From Cyclospora cayetanensis (lineage: Eukaryota; Apicomplexa; Conoidasida; Eucoccidiorida; Eimeriidae): a stretch of DNA of 64,000 bases. Under the pieces are notes generated by a model, which ran no database searches, had not been told where the DNA came from, and saw nothing but the letters and a program-made list of their open reading frames with translations. The DNA is taken from assembly GCF_002999335.1 (NCBI RefSeq), contig NW_020312058.1, forward strand, positions 62,001-126,000, in the 5' to 3' direction. Positions 11,201 to 21,578 of this stretch are shown here, piece by piece (the first letter of the stretch is position 1; each line of letters begins with the position of its first letter). Position numbers and translations under genes: made by a program.

Positions 11201-14200
11201 TTGACAGGTGCAGCTGCAGCTCTTTCAGCTGTACTTCCTGCTGCTTTTCAGCTACCTCCTGCTGCTGTGCGTGCAGCTCCTGCTGGTGCCTGAGCTCGTC
11301 TGCTATCTTTTGAAGCTCTGCAAGTTCTTGCGTCAACTCAGCCTTCTCTCTTTGCAAACGCAAGGCCTCCTCTTGACTTTCGCGCAGCAGCTCCTGTTGT
11401 CTATCTCCCTCGGCTTCCTGCTGAGAGACAAGTGCTGATAAGCGTTGCTGTTGCTCTCTTTCGAGCTGCTGCCGCTGCTGTTCGAGTTGAATCTTGTGCT
11501 GCTCAACCTGCGTTTCTAACTCTTGTCTATGCTGTTGTAGTTGTTCTACTTCTTGCTGTCGTCTTTCGAGTTGTTCCGCCAGTTGGTCGCGCTGCACATC
11601 CCGAGCTCGGGAGGCTTCTCTCTGCTCCTCTAGCTCAGAGTGTAACTGCTCCTGCTTCTGCTTCATCTGTTGCAGTTCATTCTCGAGCTGCTCCGCTGCG
11701 CTCTCGCGTGATTGTAATTGTTGTACCATTAGAGCATGCTGCTGCTCAAGGCCTTGGCATTCATGCTCTCGCTGCTCGAGTTGGTGTCGGAGATCGGTTT
11801 GCTGCTGTTGCATGTGCTGTTGCATCTGCTGTTGCACTCGCAGCTGCTCCTCCAGCTCACCATAGTGCTGCTTCTGAAGCTCAAGCTGTTGCTGCTGCGT
11901 CTCACGTTCCTGTTGCCGTTGATTTTGCAGCTGCTGAAGCTGTTCCCTCTGCTCTTCGGTTTGATGCTGGAGTTCCTTCTCAGAAGCTGCAACAGCCGCA
12001 CACCTTGCAGAGAGCTCTCGTTTAGTCGCTTCCTGCTTCTGCAGCTCGAGCTGCAGATTCAACAACTCGTCGGCCTTTGAATCCCTTTCTGCAGCCAACT
12101 GCTGTTGCAATTGTCTCAGGACCTCGCATTCTCGTTCCAACTCGGCTTCTCTGTTTGCTGCGCGATTTGCTGCAGTTGTCTCAGCCTCCCTAAGACGCTG
12201 AGTTTCCTCACGTAGCCTCTGGAGTTCTAATTTGGCCTCAGCTTCTCTTTGGGTGGCCTCCGTCAAGGCCTCCTGCAGCGTTCGTGTCTCTTCGTGCTGC
12301 TGCTCCGTTCCTTCGCTTGCCAGTTCTGCAGCCAGGCTGCCTGACGCTTCTGCTGAGACGGAGCTTTGAAGGCTCGTGACTCTCTCCAGTCGCCGATATT
12401 GGCGGGGAGGAGGAGCTCCGAAGGCCTTCATCTGCATCTGCGCGGCCAGGCTGGAAGGCCTACTCCCCTGACGAGAAGCAAAGTCTGGTAGGGCAGATGA
12501 ACCCGGAAGCTGGGTGCTCGAGGCCAGGTGGTGCAGTGGCAGCTGCATGCGGGGTGTCTCCTGCTGCAATACTCGCACGGCCTCCCGCAGCCCCTCGATC
12601 ACTGAGTCTTTCTGAGCGCTCTGCGTCAGTTGCCGCTTCAGCTGCATCCAGCCACACAGACAATCCTCACCATCCCGCAGAGCTGCTTGCGTTTCTATGT
12701 GGAGCAAGAAACTAGCTGCCTAGCAACTGACTGCCCTCCTGCTCGCATGCATAAAAAGCAGCTTAGGCATGTAGGAACTGTCTGTCTGATTCCAAGTTCA
12801 GGTGGGCCTGTAGCTTGCTCAGAACTTGACATCAGACGGGCAGCTAGGCAGGCAACTAGGTTGGACAGCAAAGTAAGCGGCTCCTTTGAAAATCTGGAGG
12901 GCGCAACTGGCATCAAGACTCCAACCCTAACAAGTGCCTTACTTCTTTGTTCGCTTTGTCGAGTTCCTTTCGCAGCTCTTCAGCTGAACCTGCCTTACAC
13001 AGCCGACGACCGGCACTGCTGAGGTGCAGAACACAGCAACATGTACCATTGTGTCTGACGTGCAGACGCCGATAGCAAGACAAATGTGTGTAGTAACAGT
13101 CAATGTATTGGACAAGGGAGCGCAAATGATTGTATTTCTTGACCACCCGCCGTCTTCTAATTCCCCGAGTTGATGCTGAGAGTGACTCATAAAGCTATGC
13201 GAAGCTGCGACTAAGACTCACGCGCTTATGGAACCAGCGTCTCGCGTCTGTGTAGGAGACGCAGGGAGAGATGACTGCTCGACCTTCGCTTTCAGGCTTG
13301 AGCTGGCGGACTGTACGGCTTGCTGGAGGAGCTCCACCTCCTCGTGAAGGGACTGCACCGAACAGCGGTGGTACAAGAGGGGGCAAGCCACACCGCTTAA
13401 GAGAGGGCAGCGAAAAATACAGGGAACTACGAACGAGCAGCACGCAGTGTGATATGCTTCCTCTCCTCCTGCCGTTACCACAAAGGTCACTCTGGCTGGC
13501 ATTGTAGTCCCACATACACAAGCAAGTGTGTATGTGTGTGTGTGTGGGTTCTGAATGTAAAAGGCTCAGCATGTCTCACGCCATTCTCAGCTCTAAGCGT
13601 TTCAAGTTCTTTCCGTAGCGCTCGCTGCTGCAGCAGCTCCTTTTTACTTGTGTCTAGCTCACGCTGAAGCTCCTCTATGGTTTCCAGCTGCAGCACACCC
13701 ATATTTTTCCCAGCCTTTTTCTCAACCTCAGTCGCCGCTGACGGAGTAAAACACTGGACTGACTCGTATGCCCTTCATCTCACTCTAGACCGCAGATACG
13801 CATGACTTAGCTAGCTACAGAAGGCACGAACAAAAGGCGGTGCAGTTGCCGGCAACAGGGTCGATAGCCCTTCAGGGGTGTCCAAGACAAATTACTGGCC
13901 GGGTGTCTTTTTGGTGAGAGGCAGTCAATAGAGTCACCTGTTTCTGCTCCTCTGCGCGATGTCTATCGAGCCGATCCAGGAGCCCATCATTGGTCTTGTG
14001 TTGTGCCTGCAGCTTTAGAACACACAGAAGCGAAAAGAGGGAAGAAACAAGCTTCGCAGCGCCGTGCTTCTTGTTTGTTTATCGCATTCTGGTTCATAAG
14101 ACCCTCTCATAGCTAAGGGAACATTTATCGACAGTTTTGGCGAGGTTCATAGGCCCCTCATGACCCCACATAGGTCAGCAGAGAAGCGAGTCCTTTATGT

Positions 14201-14956
14201 CTCACAGCCCCTCAGAGGATAGCTGTCTCATGATGCCATATGTTGTACAGTCCTCTCATCTTTTTGCTCCGTGTTTCTGAGCGTCGTTTCATTCTGCACA
14301 CGCTTGCTTGAGGTCACGTAGATTGTGAAATCGCTCTCCTATCCAAACCTACCCGCCTCATGACCTCCTGAATCTGCGGCTCCAGTACTGAGATAAGTGC
14401 CCCGTGCAAGCGGGCGATGCAGCGCTCTACTGATGGCTTCATACTGCTTGAGCCGGCGAGGTCCCCCAGGGCAGCGTGGCCAGGACTTAGATTGGGGAAC
14501 TGGCTAAAGGATAGCGAGCTGAGGTGTCTCGACGCTGAAAAGTGCCACACCAGCAAGCAGGAGCAGGAGCGGCAGCGACTTTAACCCTGAAGTTGACGAT
14601 CCTACAGCTAATGACGATCCTACAGCTAAGGGACAGGTGACTTGTGGGGGCAGAGCAATCACGGAGACGGGCAGAAAACACAGGGAGTGACCTTTGGGAA
14701 CCAACGACTACCGCGCTGCATGGAGAGGCAAAAGGGTCAAGCTCTTTGTTTGCCGCTCACAAAGCAACCGTGGTAATGACGCATTGCTGCCGGAGCCCTG
14801 GCTCAACTGAGGAGCAGTCTCCGACCGAACCTCTTGCAGCTCTTTGCAAAGATCTTCAATCACCGTCTGCATCTCCCCCAGCATTGCAAGCTCCACACAG
14901 GCCTTACTGGCCTTCGTGGGGCCTTGCAGCTCTCCATCCGAAGATACAGCCTCCAT
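8258..14956 (-). CDS. Large coiled-coil protein, 11 exons
   Basis: Eleven exons join in phase to 1352 codons (1351 aa): 14956-14761, 14534-14353, 14006-13938, 13687-13580, 13352-13222, 13018-12943, 12719-10389, 9976-9905, 9605-9427, 9256-9155 and 8867-8258. Most donors are GTGAGT, GTGAGC or GTAGGT. The N-terminus is MEAVSSDGELQGPTKAS. Exons 3-9 are heptad-rich Gln/Glu/Leu coiled coil; the 2.3-kb exon 7 alone carries most of it, as a near-continuous Gln-rich rod. The C-terminal exon is different: a non-coiled stretch (PNIPNPLDLVKQIKSG), a Ser/Asp run and the ending SRSDSDS. Such proteins usually act as cytoskeletal, centrosomal or tethering scaffolds, but no family-specific motif is visible, so no function is assigned. 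Exon 10 could instead start at an acceptor further upstream. Confidence 0.75.
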
Positions 14957-16437
14957 GTTCGCGGGGCAAAAAAAGAATCGCCCGAGGATTTCTTTAGGGA
15001 TCTACAGACACCGTATTAATGCCTAAGAAACCCCCTTTCCCCCCCTCTCCCCGAAAACACAACCGTTAATATTCACGGGCCTCCTGCTGCCTCCAGAGGG
15101 GCCCCCGTGCACAACGCACAGGGGGGCCCCTCCGTCCCATGGCCGGAACCTGCGTGACCCCTTCTCGCGCTTGACTTCTTGTAGTGTCCTAACAAGAGAA
15201 AGTGCTACGCCTGACTGCGGAAGTAGAGGGGCTGCAGTTCTGGACGAATCTCACAGTTTGCCAAGCGAGGATTTATTGAAAGAGTCCCTTTAGGCTACTC
15301 CAAGTCTCCTTAACGGTTGCAAATGCACCACTTCTCGATGACCAACAATAACGACACAGAGAGCGTAGACGGCTTGAGAAGACCTAACAGACGGGCTTGT
15401 CGCTGCTAGATGCAATGCAGCTCTGCAGCTGCTTCAAGGGGCCCAGGCTGCAAATGAGATTGTCTGGGAAGTTCTTCGACGGACCTCACAGGCCATACAG
15501 CGGCTGTTTCCAGCAGAAAACAAAGCCTAGGAAGCTATGGATTGCCGATGAAAGCCCTGAGAAGCTAAAGTCAAGGGCGGGCCTCAGTGGTGCCCCGTGG
15601 CTTGAAGCATCTCAACACTGAGATGGTGACTTGCTTTTATTTCCTCGAAGTTTACCAGAGCCCTCCCTTTCATCCTCAAAAAATCTAATTTTGATCTGTG
15701 AGGCACCAAAAATATATTTATATTCTGGCTTGGGGCCCTCGCCGGTAATTAGCGGTGGCGACCCTGGGGGCCCTCTGCCGAGATGCAGGGAGCGCTAGGA
15801 CGGCAGTCTTTTGTTGCTATCTCGAGCAGCTTTGGACACAGTGGACCTCTGCACCAGAAAATCAATCCTAAATTCAGAGCTCCAGGAGCCTAACTGGAAA
15901 ATATTAATGCTTTAGGTCTCGCACTTTTCCTTTGCGCTAGTGGTGCAAGGAGGCACTAGACCAATGGCCCATAAACGAGGGTAGGGAAACATTCAAAGGC
16001 GCTGTACTGCAGGACTGCTTTGCAGAAGCATGCTCCTCAGGTGACTCTTGCATAGCAATTATCAATGCCACCACCCGTAACTATCAGTAAGCCCAGTAAT
16101 ACTAGCACGCACTGGTCGTAATGTGGCACACGCAATCATGAATGCTTTGCCACGAGGAGGCGCGAAAATCAGGGGCCCCCGAAGGTGGCAGCTTTAAACG
16201 GGCATGCATGTAGAGCCCTCCTACTGTGGTAAAAGGGTTTCCAAGGGGTCTACCTACCCGTCGACACAAGACGTGCGCAAGAAGAAATGTCGACAGTGAA
16301 ATCTTTAGACACGCGCGAGGTGCAGTCATTGAGACCCCTTGGGCCCCCACGAAGCGCGATCACGGGTACCCAACGAGTTTGGGGGCAAGGGCACTAATGG
16401 GAAAGCGACAAGTTAGCCCTCGTCCAAACTCTACTTG
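14957..16437. other. Intergenic, GGGGCCCC-rich
   Basis: No supported gene. The stretch lies upstream of the coiled-coil gene. Several copies of GGGGCCCC or close variants occur, near 15101, 15125, 15770 and 16170. A 74-codon frame at 15397 has no splice or family support and is not called. Confidence 0.45.
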
Positions 16438-17331
16438 TCAGCGTAAGGGTGGGGCCCCCCCTGGGGGCACCTGCCGGGGGCCCCAGGCAGCAGCATATCC
16501 CACAGGCGCGTGGAGAGCACCAGGGAAAGCCATTGCCACTCCATACTGGGGACCGCTCTGCATCCCTGCACTGTTGAGTTGCGGCCTTAGGGCCCCCCCC
16601 CCCATGTGCTTTTGTTGTTGCGTGAGGCTACCAAACGTCCCATCCCGCTGCACAGATGGGGCCCCCGTGGGGGCCCCAGCTACGCTGCTGCTAATGACAG
16701 AGGAATGGTCTTCGTCGCTAGAACCAAACAATTCTACTGAGGAGATGCGAGAGGCGGGAGAGGACTGTGCCGCCGCATTAGGGTTACTTGCGTGGGGTCC
16801 TGGGGCACCCAAAGCACTACTCTGCGCCATCCCTCCAACTACACTGAATCCAAGAGGCACAGAGCCACCAGCAGCAGCAGCAGCGACAGCAGCAGGCGTT
16901 ATAAACGGTGTGTGAGGCTGAGATTGGCGAGCCGACGAGGGCTGGGCCTCAGCTTTGGCAGCTCTGGAGGCTAAGACCAAGGCATCCGCGCTGCTACGGC
17001 AGCAGAGGTACTCCTGCACCAGACACACAGTAGGGTAAAAGGGACGACAACAATCGGCTTGGGTCTATCTATTCGTGCTCGCATTCCCCCCCTTCCCTCC
17101 CCCTTGTTTCCTTCGCCCTTTCCCTCATCAACCTCAGCAGGCATGCAAAAATGCAGGTGTTTCCCTGAAAAACACCCCAAAATAGGCCATACGATACAGG
17201 CGCTAAAGCCACCACCCAGTGTCTCCTGCTGCGCGCTTTCTCGGTACCCACAAGCGAAGAACGTGCGACACGTCTCCCCGTCCAGTGGCATACCCAAAGA
17301 TTGCTGTCTGTAGCTCCTTGGCTCTCTGCAG
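16438..17331 (-). CDS. 3' part of an unrecognised gene, two exons seen
   Basis: Two exons fit in phase 0. Exon 17331-17248 reads LQRAKELQTAIFGYATG and ends TGG|GTACCG. Exon 17013-16438 follows GGTGCAG and reads EYLCCRSSADALVLASR, then a long Ala/Ser/Gly/Pro-rich tail, ending in TGA. The joined helical part looks like the end of a folded domain. The tail includes SSVELFGSSDED and several Gly-Ala-Pro triplets written by GGGGCCCC DNA. No upstream exon could be fixed. A short piece at about 17421-17390 before GTGAGG (QEEKASRQRR) may belong. It could be the end of the 17817-20186 gene, but no in-phase junction was found. Confidence 0.45.
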
Positions 17332-17464
17332 CTGCAGACAGCGGATCCGAGATCCGCAGAAACAGCCGACGAGCTCGTACTGCCAAAGCCCTCACGCGGC
17401 GCTGCCTTGATGCCTTCTCCTCCTGCCCTGATCGCCAAAACACAGAGCAGCTAGCACGACGCCC

Positions 17465-17742
17465 TCATATGCATGTATGTGTATGCAAGAGTATTCCGAA
17501 GTACGCAGATACGTGCATACATACACGTGGAAGTACATAGATCGGCGAATCACAGATCGTCGCACGAGGGAGCTTTATGGCGAGCCGTGCAGGTGGGTTG
17601 GCAAGCGCTTGCCTGGGTCTATATATATATATATATATGCATATATAATGTATGTCTATACACGACACACGATTGCATGCGCCTATCGAGGAAAAGGCGA
17701 CGCGAGAGAAAGAGCAGAGAGAGACATAGTGCCATCGAAGCA

Positions 17743-17777
<35 letters not shown>

Positions 17778-17816
17778 CGACACAGGAGACTTGCATTTAA
17801 GTGGCAAGACAGCAAG
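17465..17816. repeat. Microsatellite spacer: (TA)n and (GGCA)n
   Basis: A (TA) tract lies at about 17620-17650 and a tetranucleotide (GGCA) tract at about 17745-17777. The long open frames on both strands here only reflect the repeats (Ile-Tyr runs, Ala-Gly-Arg-Gln runs). Confidence 0.8.
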
Positions 17817-20186
17817 TTAACTCTCTGACTCAGAGGCTGCACAGGCCCTGTGTAGGGCCAGTGCGGCGGAAGGGGTGACAGCAAGTTGGTGGAATATGAA
17901 CTCGAGAGAAGACATACCCTCCGGCTCTGGCGACAAGGCCTGAGGATCGGGGATATAAAAGGAGTGATAAGGCAATAAAGCTCTGACCACCTCCTCCAGA
18001 GCAACATAGGGCTCCATGCGTTCTCTTCGCTGCCGCTTGCGGCGAAAAGTGTTTCCCGTGGAAGGCGTTGCAGCTGTATCGGCAGCAGGCTGTTGGCGCG
18101 ACTGGGCGAGCTCTTCTTCCTGTGCCACCCCTGTCTCCGAGGCGTTCGTCGATTCTGCTTCCCCCGCAGCAGCAGCAGCAGGCGGAGGCACCGCTACGAG
18201 GGGGGCTGCGTCGGGAGCTGCTCTTCCTTCCGCTTCGACTGCAGTGGCTTCTGCACTCTCCGTCTTTGCCCCTCCAAGCAGACCTGCTGTAGGAGCTGCA
18301 CGCAACAGTCCTCTTGCCGCGTCCTCTGCAGAAGACGCCTCCGTTCCAGCTGCCGTTCCGCTGCCCTCTGACTCCTTCACAGGAGGGGCCCCCTGGGCAT
18401 CCCTAGGAGGAGCTCCTCCCGCGGTGGGGCCTCCTGAGGAGGAGGGGCCCCTCCTCCTCGGCGAAGAGGCCCCTTTCGTCGACTTCGGAGCCACGAGAAC
18501 GACCTGGAAGGGGGAGAAGGAACGCAAGACGTCGGACAGAACGTAGCGTCTGTCTTCGGCAATCGCCTCGCGGCTGCGCTGTCGGCGTTCAGCACAAAGA
18601 ATCTCGAAGCGTTTCAACGCGCGAAAGACACTCCCATAGTCCCTCTTCTTGCCACCACTTGCCACGGGAAGAGCCAAGCCCCCCCCTGCGCCATACCGCC
18701 GTCGATACCACGCAGCCAAGCTTTCGAGAGGCTCCCCTGGGGTTCGCTCGATCTTGCATTCCTTGGGTGCTTCTTCTTTAGGTCCTGAAACGCCGTCTGC
18801 TGTCCCCTCCAGTGCGCCTGCTGTCGCTGCCGCTGTTGCTGCTGGTGTCGTCGATGTCGCTGCTGCTGCTGGTGCTGCTGCTGGTGCTGGTGTCGCTGCG
18901 CCTGACCGCGGAGGGGCGAGTGCTGCATACTCACCAGCCTGCGTACCTGAAGGCTGTGGAAGCAGCGGCAGTCTGGTCACCCCCACCCCTGCATTAGCGG
19001 TGGGAGAAGGCGTGGCTAGTCTTCCTGCAGCGAAGAGCACAGGCATTTGCACTTGGGAAAGGTGGGGAAAGAGGGGAGGCAGGCGCGTCGGATCGTCGAA
19101 AGAGGCCAGAGGGGGCCCCAAGAGATTCCCCAAGCGCGTGCGCTGCAACAGGTAAGACGCATGCGCCATCGCTAGCGGAGCCACTGCGCGAAGGCCTGGG
19201 GCCCCCGAAGGGGGCCCCAAGGAGGGGGGAGCCGCCCCCCCCCCCATCCCGGGGGGCACACCCGCAAGCGACACCACGTCGGGGGCCCCCCGACTGGGCT
19301 GGGGGGCCCCCTCCGGAGAGAAGAGGCCCTGCAGGCCCCGCTGCGCCGAGGCTACAGCCGCTCCGAAGAGGGCGAAGCGCCGCGTCAACTCCGCGGATTC
19401 TGTTGCCGCCGAGCCGAGAGCTGTTGCTGACGCTGCTTCTACCGGAGCTGCTGGGGAAGCAGCGGCACACATCGGTGCTGAGGCGGAAGGGGCAGACGCA
19501 GGAGCTGCCGTCGGGGAATGCTGCTGGATACCGCTAAGGGGGGGCCCCGCTGCTGCTGAGGGCTGCTGTACTCCCGCTGTAGAGGCAGCTGGGGTACAGG
19601 AAACGGCCGTCAACGCAGAGCCTACGGGGGCCCCTGTAGCGACTTTCCCGGGAGGAAGTGCTGCTGCTGGTAGAGCTGCTGGTGCAGGTAGAGCTGCTGG
19701 TAGAGCTGCTGATGCAGGTAGAGCTGCTGCTGGTGGTAGAGCTGCTGCTGGTGCAGGTAGAGCTGCTGCTGCAGGTAGAGCTGCTGATGCAGGTAGAGCT
19801 GCTGGCGCTGGTAGAGATGCTGGTGCAGCTGATGCAGGTAGAGCTGCTGGTGCAGCTGATGCAGGTAGAGCTGCTGCTGGTGCAGGTAGAGCTGCTGGTG
19901 CTGCAGGTAGAGCTGCTGCTGCAGGTAGAGCTGCTGCTGCTGGTGCAGGTAGAGCTGCTGCTGCTGGTGCACCTGATGCAGGTACAGCCGTTGAAGTGAT
20001 TAGAGGAGCTGTTGCTGCAACAGTAGCAGCAACAGATGGCGCTTCAGGCAAGTTTTTAAATTGGAGCATTGCCGGGGCAGCTGCAGCTGACGGTTCTCGG
20101 CTTTCCTGAGCGGAGGCATCAGGGGCCCCCTCGTGGGGGGGCCCTCCTGCAGGACTGAAAGTTGGAAGAGTGCGGTTCTCTGACAT
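17817..20186 (-). CDS. Ala/Pro-rich protein with a GLTSCR1-like C-terminal block
   Basis: A single open exon of 789 aa begins MSENRTLPTFSP; the earlier in-frame start at 20261 is only a GTG. Residues about 65-180 are a degenerate Ala-Leu-Pro-Ala repeat. Then come Gly-Ala-Pro-rich stretches, a likely folded helical region at about 525-585 (YGSVFRALKRFEILCAERR, then VLRSFSPFQVVLV), a second disordered part, and a C-terminal block at about 715-770 with MEPYVALEEVVRALLPYHSF. The LLPYH core, with an upstream Pro-aromatic and acidic helix, is what I know from the GLTSCR1/BICRA conserved region, found in non-canonical BAF (SWI/SNF) remodellers. If correct, it is a nuclear chromatin-complex subunit. 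The assignment rests on one short motif. The gene is divergent from the SAC1 gene. Confidence 0.6.
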   Translation of the reverse strand: MSENRTLPTFSPAGGPPHEGAPDASAQESREPSAAAAPAMLQFKNLPEAPSVAATVAATAPLITSTAVPASGAPAAAALPAPAAAALPAAAALPAAPAALPAPAAALPASAAPAALPASAAPASLPAPAALPASAALPAAAALPAPAAALPPAAALPASAALPAALPAPAALPAAALPPGKVATGAPVGSALTAVSCTPAASTAGVQQPSAAAGPPLSGIQQHSPTAAPASAPSASAPMCAAASPAAPVEAASATALGSAATESAELTRRFALFGAAVASAQRGLQGLFSPEGAPQPSRGAPDVVSLAGVPPGMGGGAAPPSLGPPSGAPGLRAVAPLAMAHASYLLQRTRLGNLLGPPLASFDDPTRLPPLFPHLSQVQMPVLFAAGRLATPSPTANAGVGVTRLPLLPQPSGTQAGEYAALAPPRSGAATPAPAAAPAAAATSTTPAATAAATAGALEGTADGVSGPKEEAPKECKIERTPGEPLESLAAWYRRRYGAGGGLALPVASGGKKRDYGSVFRALKRFEILCAERRQRSREAIAEDRRYVLSDVLRSFSPFQVVLVAPKSTKGASSPRRRGPSSSGGPTAGGAPPRDAQGAPPVKESEGSGTAAGTEASSAEDAARGLLRAAPTAGLLGGAKTESAEATAVEAEGRAAPDAAPLVAVPPPAAAAAGEAESTNASETGVAQEEELAQSRQQPAADTAATPSTGNTFRRKRQRRERMEPYVALEEVVRALLPYHSFYIPDPQALSPEPEGMSSLEFIFHQLAVTPSAALALHRACAASESES
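19650..19990 (+). repeat. Degenerate 12-bp tandem repeat in coding DNA
   Basis: The plus strand shows many variants of GTAGAGCTGCTG and GGTGCAGGTAGAGCTGCTG in tandem. On the coding minus strand these read as Leu-Pro-Ala-Ala type repeats of the Ala/Pro-rich protein. Unit length varies in multiples of three, so frame is kept. Confidence 0.85.
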
Positions 20187-20702
20187 AATGAAGCGCAGTA
20201 TGCTAGCAAGAAGCCTCAGCTGGTGTACCACATTGCATGAAGGCCTCTTTTCCTGTGGCACCAGGCCTTAGCGCTCGTTGAGGAGCCTCCAGCACCCCAT
20301 ACGGGAGAAAACTTGCTGCCGGTGCTGCTGAAGGTTGCGAGCATCCCTCAATGACAAGCATTCGAGAGCTCTAAAGAGCCGCAAATGAGGGCAGAAAGAT
20401 CGAAGCGAGTTGCTGGGGGCCCCTGAAGCTCGTGGCTTCGAGAGAGGGAGAGCGCTTTCAGAATTTGCGGGGAACCCCCACTCCAGTTGCATCCCGTCTG
20501 AGCAGCCAATGAGGGCCTTTGGAGTTGGAGGGGCAGGCAAAACATGATTTATGCATGCTGGCAAAGCCCCTTTAAGTCGCCGCTGCAGCCGCATGCTGCT
20601 GCCGGCGTCTGTCTTCAGCAGCAGCAACGCCATGTTGTGTGTCAGCAGGGAGCGGCATGTGCGCGCATATATATACGTATCACATGCTGCGTTGCATTCG
20701 AG

Positions 20703-20748
20703 CTTTAACTAAAGCGTTCGCTTTAACTAAAGCGTTCGCTTTTACTAA
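20703..20748. repeat. 18-bp tandem repeat, about 2.5 copies
   Basis: CTTTAACTAAAGCGTTCG occurs twice in tandem, followed by a diverged partial third copy. Each unit contains the near-palindrome TTTAACTAAA. It lies in the divergent promoter spacer. Confidence 0.85.
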
Positions 20749-21386
20749 AAACGGCGATATAAGGGGGTATTTACAATGGCGATTTAGAGGGCACTCGCTC
20801 GAGTATCGATTTTTTCCCTCTAGGGGCAGAGGCTGCCGTGACCTCTTGTGGCGTGTTTTGGCTGCAAGTGCAGGAGAGCTACCTCCCCCCTACCGCCAGC
20901 ACCAGTAACAGCTGGAATGAGTCTCAGATAGCAGCACTTCTGGGCGGGCTAATTTTGAGAGCAGCAATCCGACAGCGAACGATCCCACGACTGCAGACAC
21001 AGGGGCCCCCCTGCGGCTCCTGCCGGAAACGACTTTTCGCAAAAAGAAGTGACAGCAAGACGCGTGTCTGTGCTTGCATCTCCCCCCCCTTTTTTGAGGC
21101 TTCGCGTCTTCGCGCGTGCGATGCGCAGTCCCCTCAAGACGCAGAGCTAGCTGCCCTCATCCGCCGACGGGGACGCCTGCCAGTCTCTCGCAACAGCACT
21201 CCGCCAGCAGTGAACAAGGTCTGCTTTTTCCAACGCATACGACTACTACTAGCTCCACGCCTTCCGCAATCTAGAGCTCTGCACGCGCGTAGCCGAGGCG
21301 CAGTGCGCCCCATGCCTCATGGGCTACTCTCTCAGACACGCCTCCGCACACACCTGAACACACACCTACATACCCAGCAGGAGAGG

Positions 21387-21387
21387 C

Positions 21388-21427
<40 letters not shown>

Positions 21428-21440
21428 ATACACACCCCTC
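21387..21440. repeat. (CA)n microsatellite
   Basis: A run of CA dinucleotides with a few interruptions, about 140 bp upstream of the SAC1 start codon. Confidence 0.9.
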
Positions 21441-21578
21441 CCCCCGTCCACCAGCAGCCTCCCACTTAACGCACTTGGCGAAGTAGCGGCAGTCGTCACC
21501 TTTCTTCAGACAGCGTAGTCAGCCTCCTCCGTCTCCGAGTTTGTATGGGTGGCATACACGGGTCCTACCTCAGAGGCG

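Larger units (their letters stand above)
20187..21578. promoter_or_regulatory. Divergent spacer between GLTSCR1-like and SAC1 genes
   Basis: This spacer separates two genes that point away from each other, so it should hold both promoters. It contains an 18-bp tandem repeat (CTTTAACTAAAGCGTTCG) at about 20703-20748 and a (CA)n tract at about 21387-21440. A 121-codon frame at 20633-20268 on the minus strand has no further support. No TATA or initiator element can be assigned with confidence. Confidence 0.4.

Noticed and set aside
10405..12080. Several long plus-strand open frames (Cys/Ser-, Leu- and Val/Ala-rich) opposite the coiled-coil exon
   Set aside because: They are antisense shadows of the CAG-rich Gln/Glu/Leu rod; the minus frame keeps phase with ten flanking introns.
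17465..18007. 180-codon minus-strand frame running into the TA and GGCA repeats
   Set aside because: It overlaps the real end of the Ala/Pro-rich gene in another frame and is mostly microsatellite-derived.
18016..19155. Long plus-strand frames rich in Arg, Ala and Ser opposite the GLTSCR1-like gene
   Set aside because: They are shadows of GC-rich coding DNA; only the minus frame has a coherent domain at its end.
20268..20633. 121-codon minus-strand frame beginning MALLLLKTDAGSS
   Set aside because: No splice context, family motif or clear signal-peptide pattern; it lies in a promoter-like spacer.
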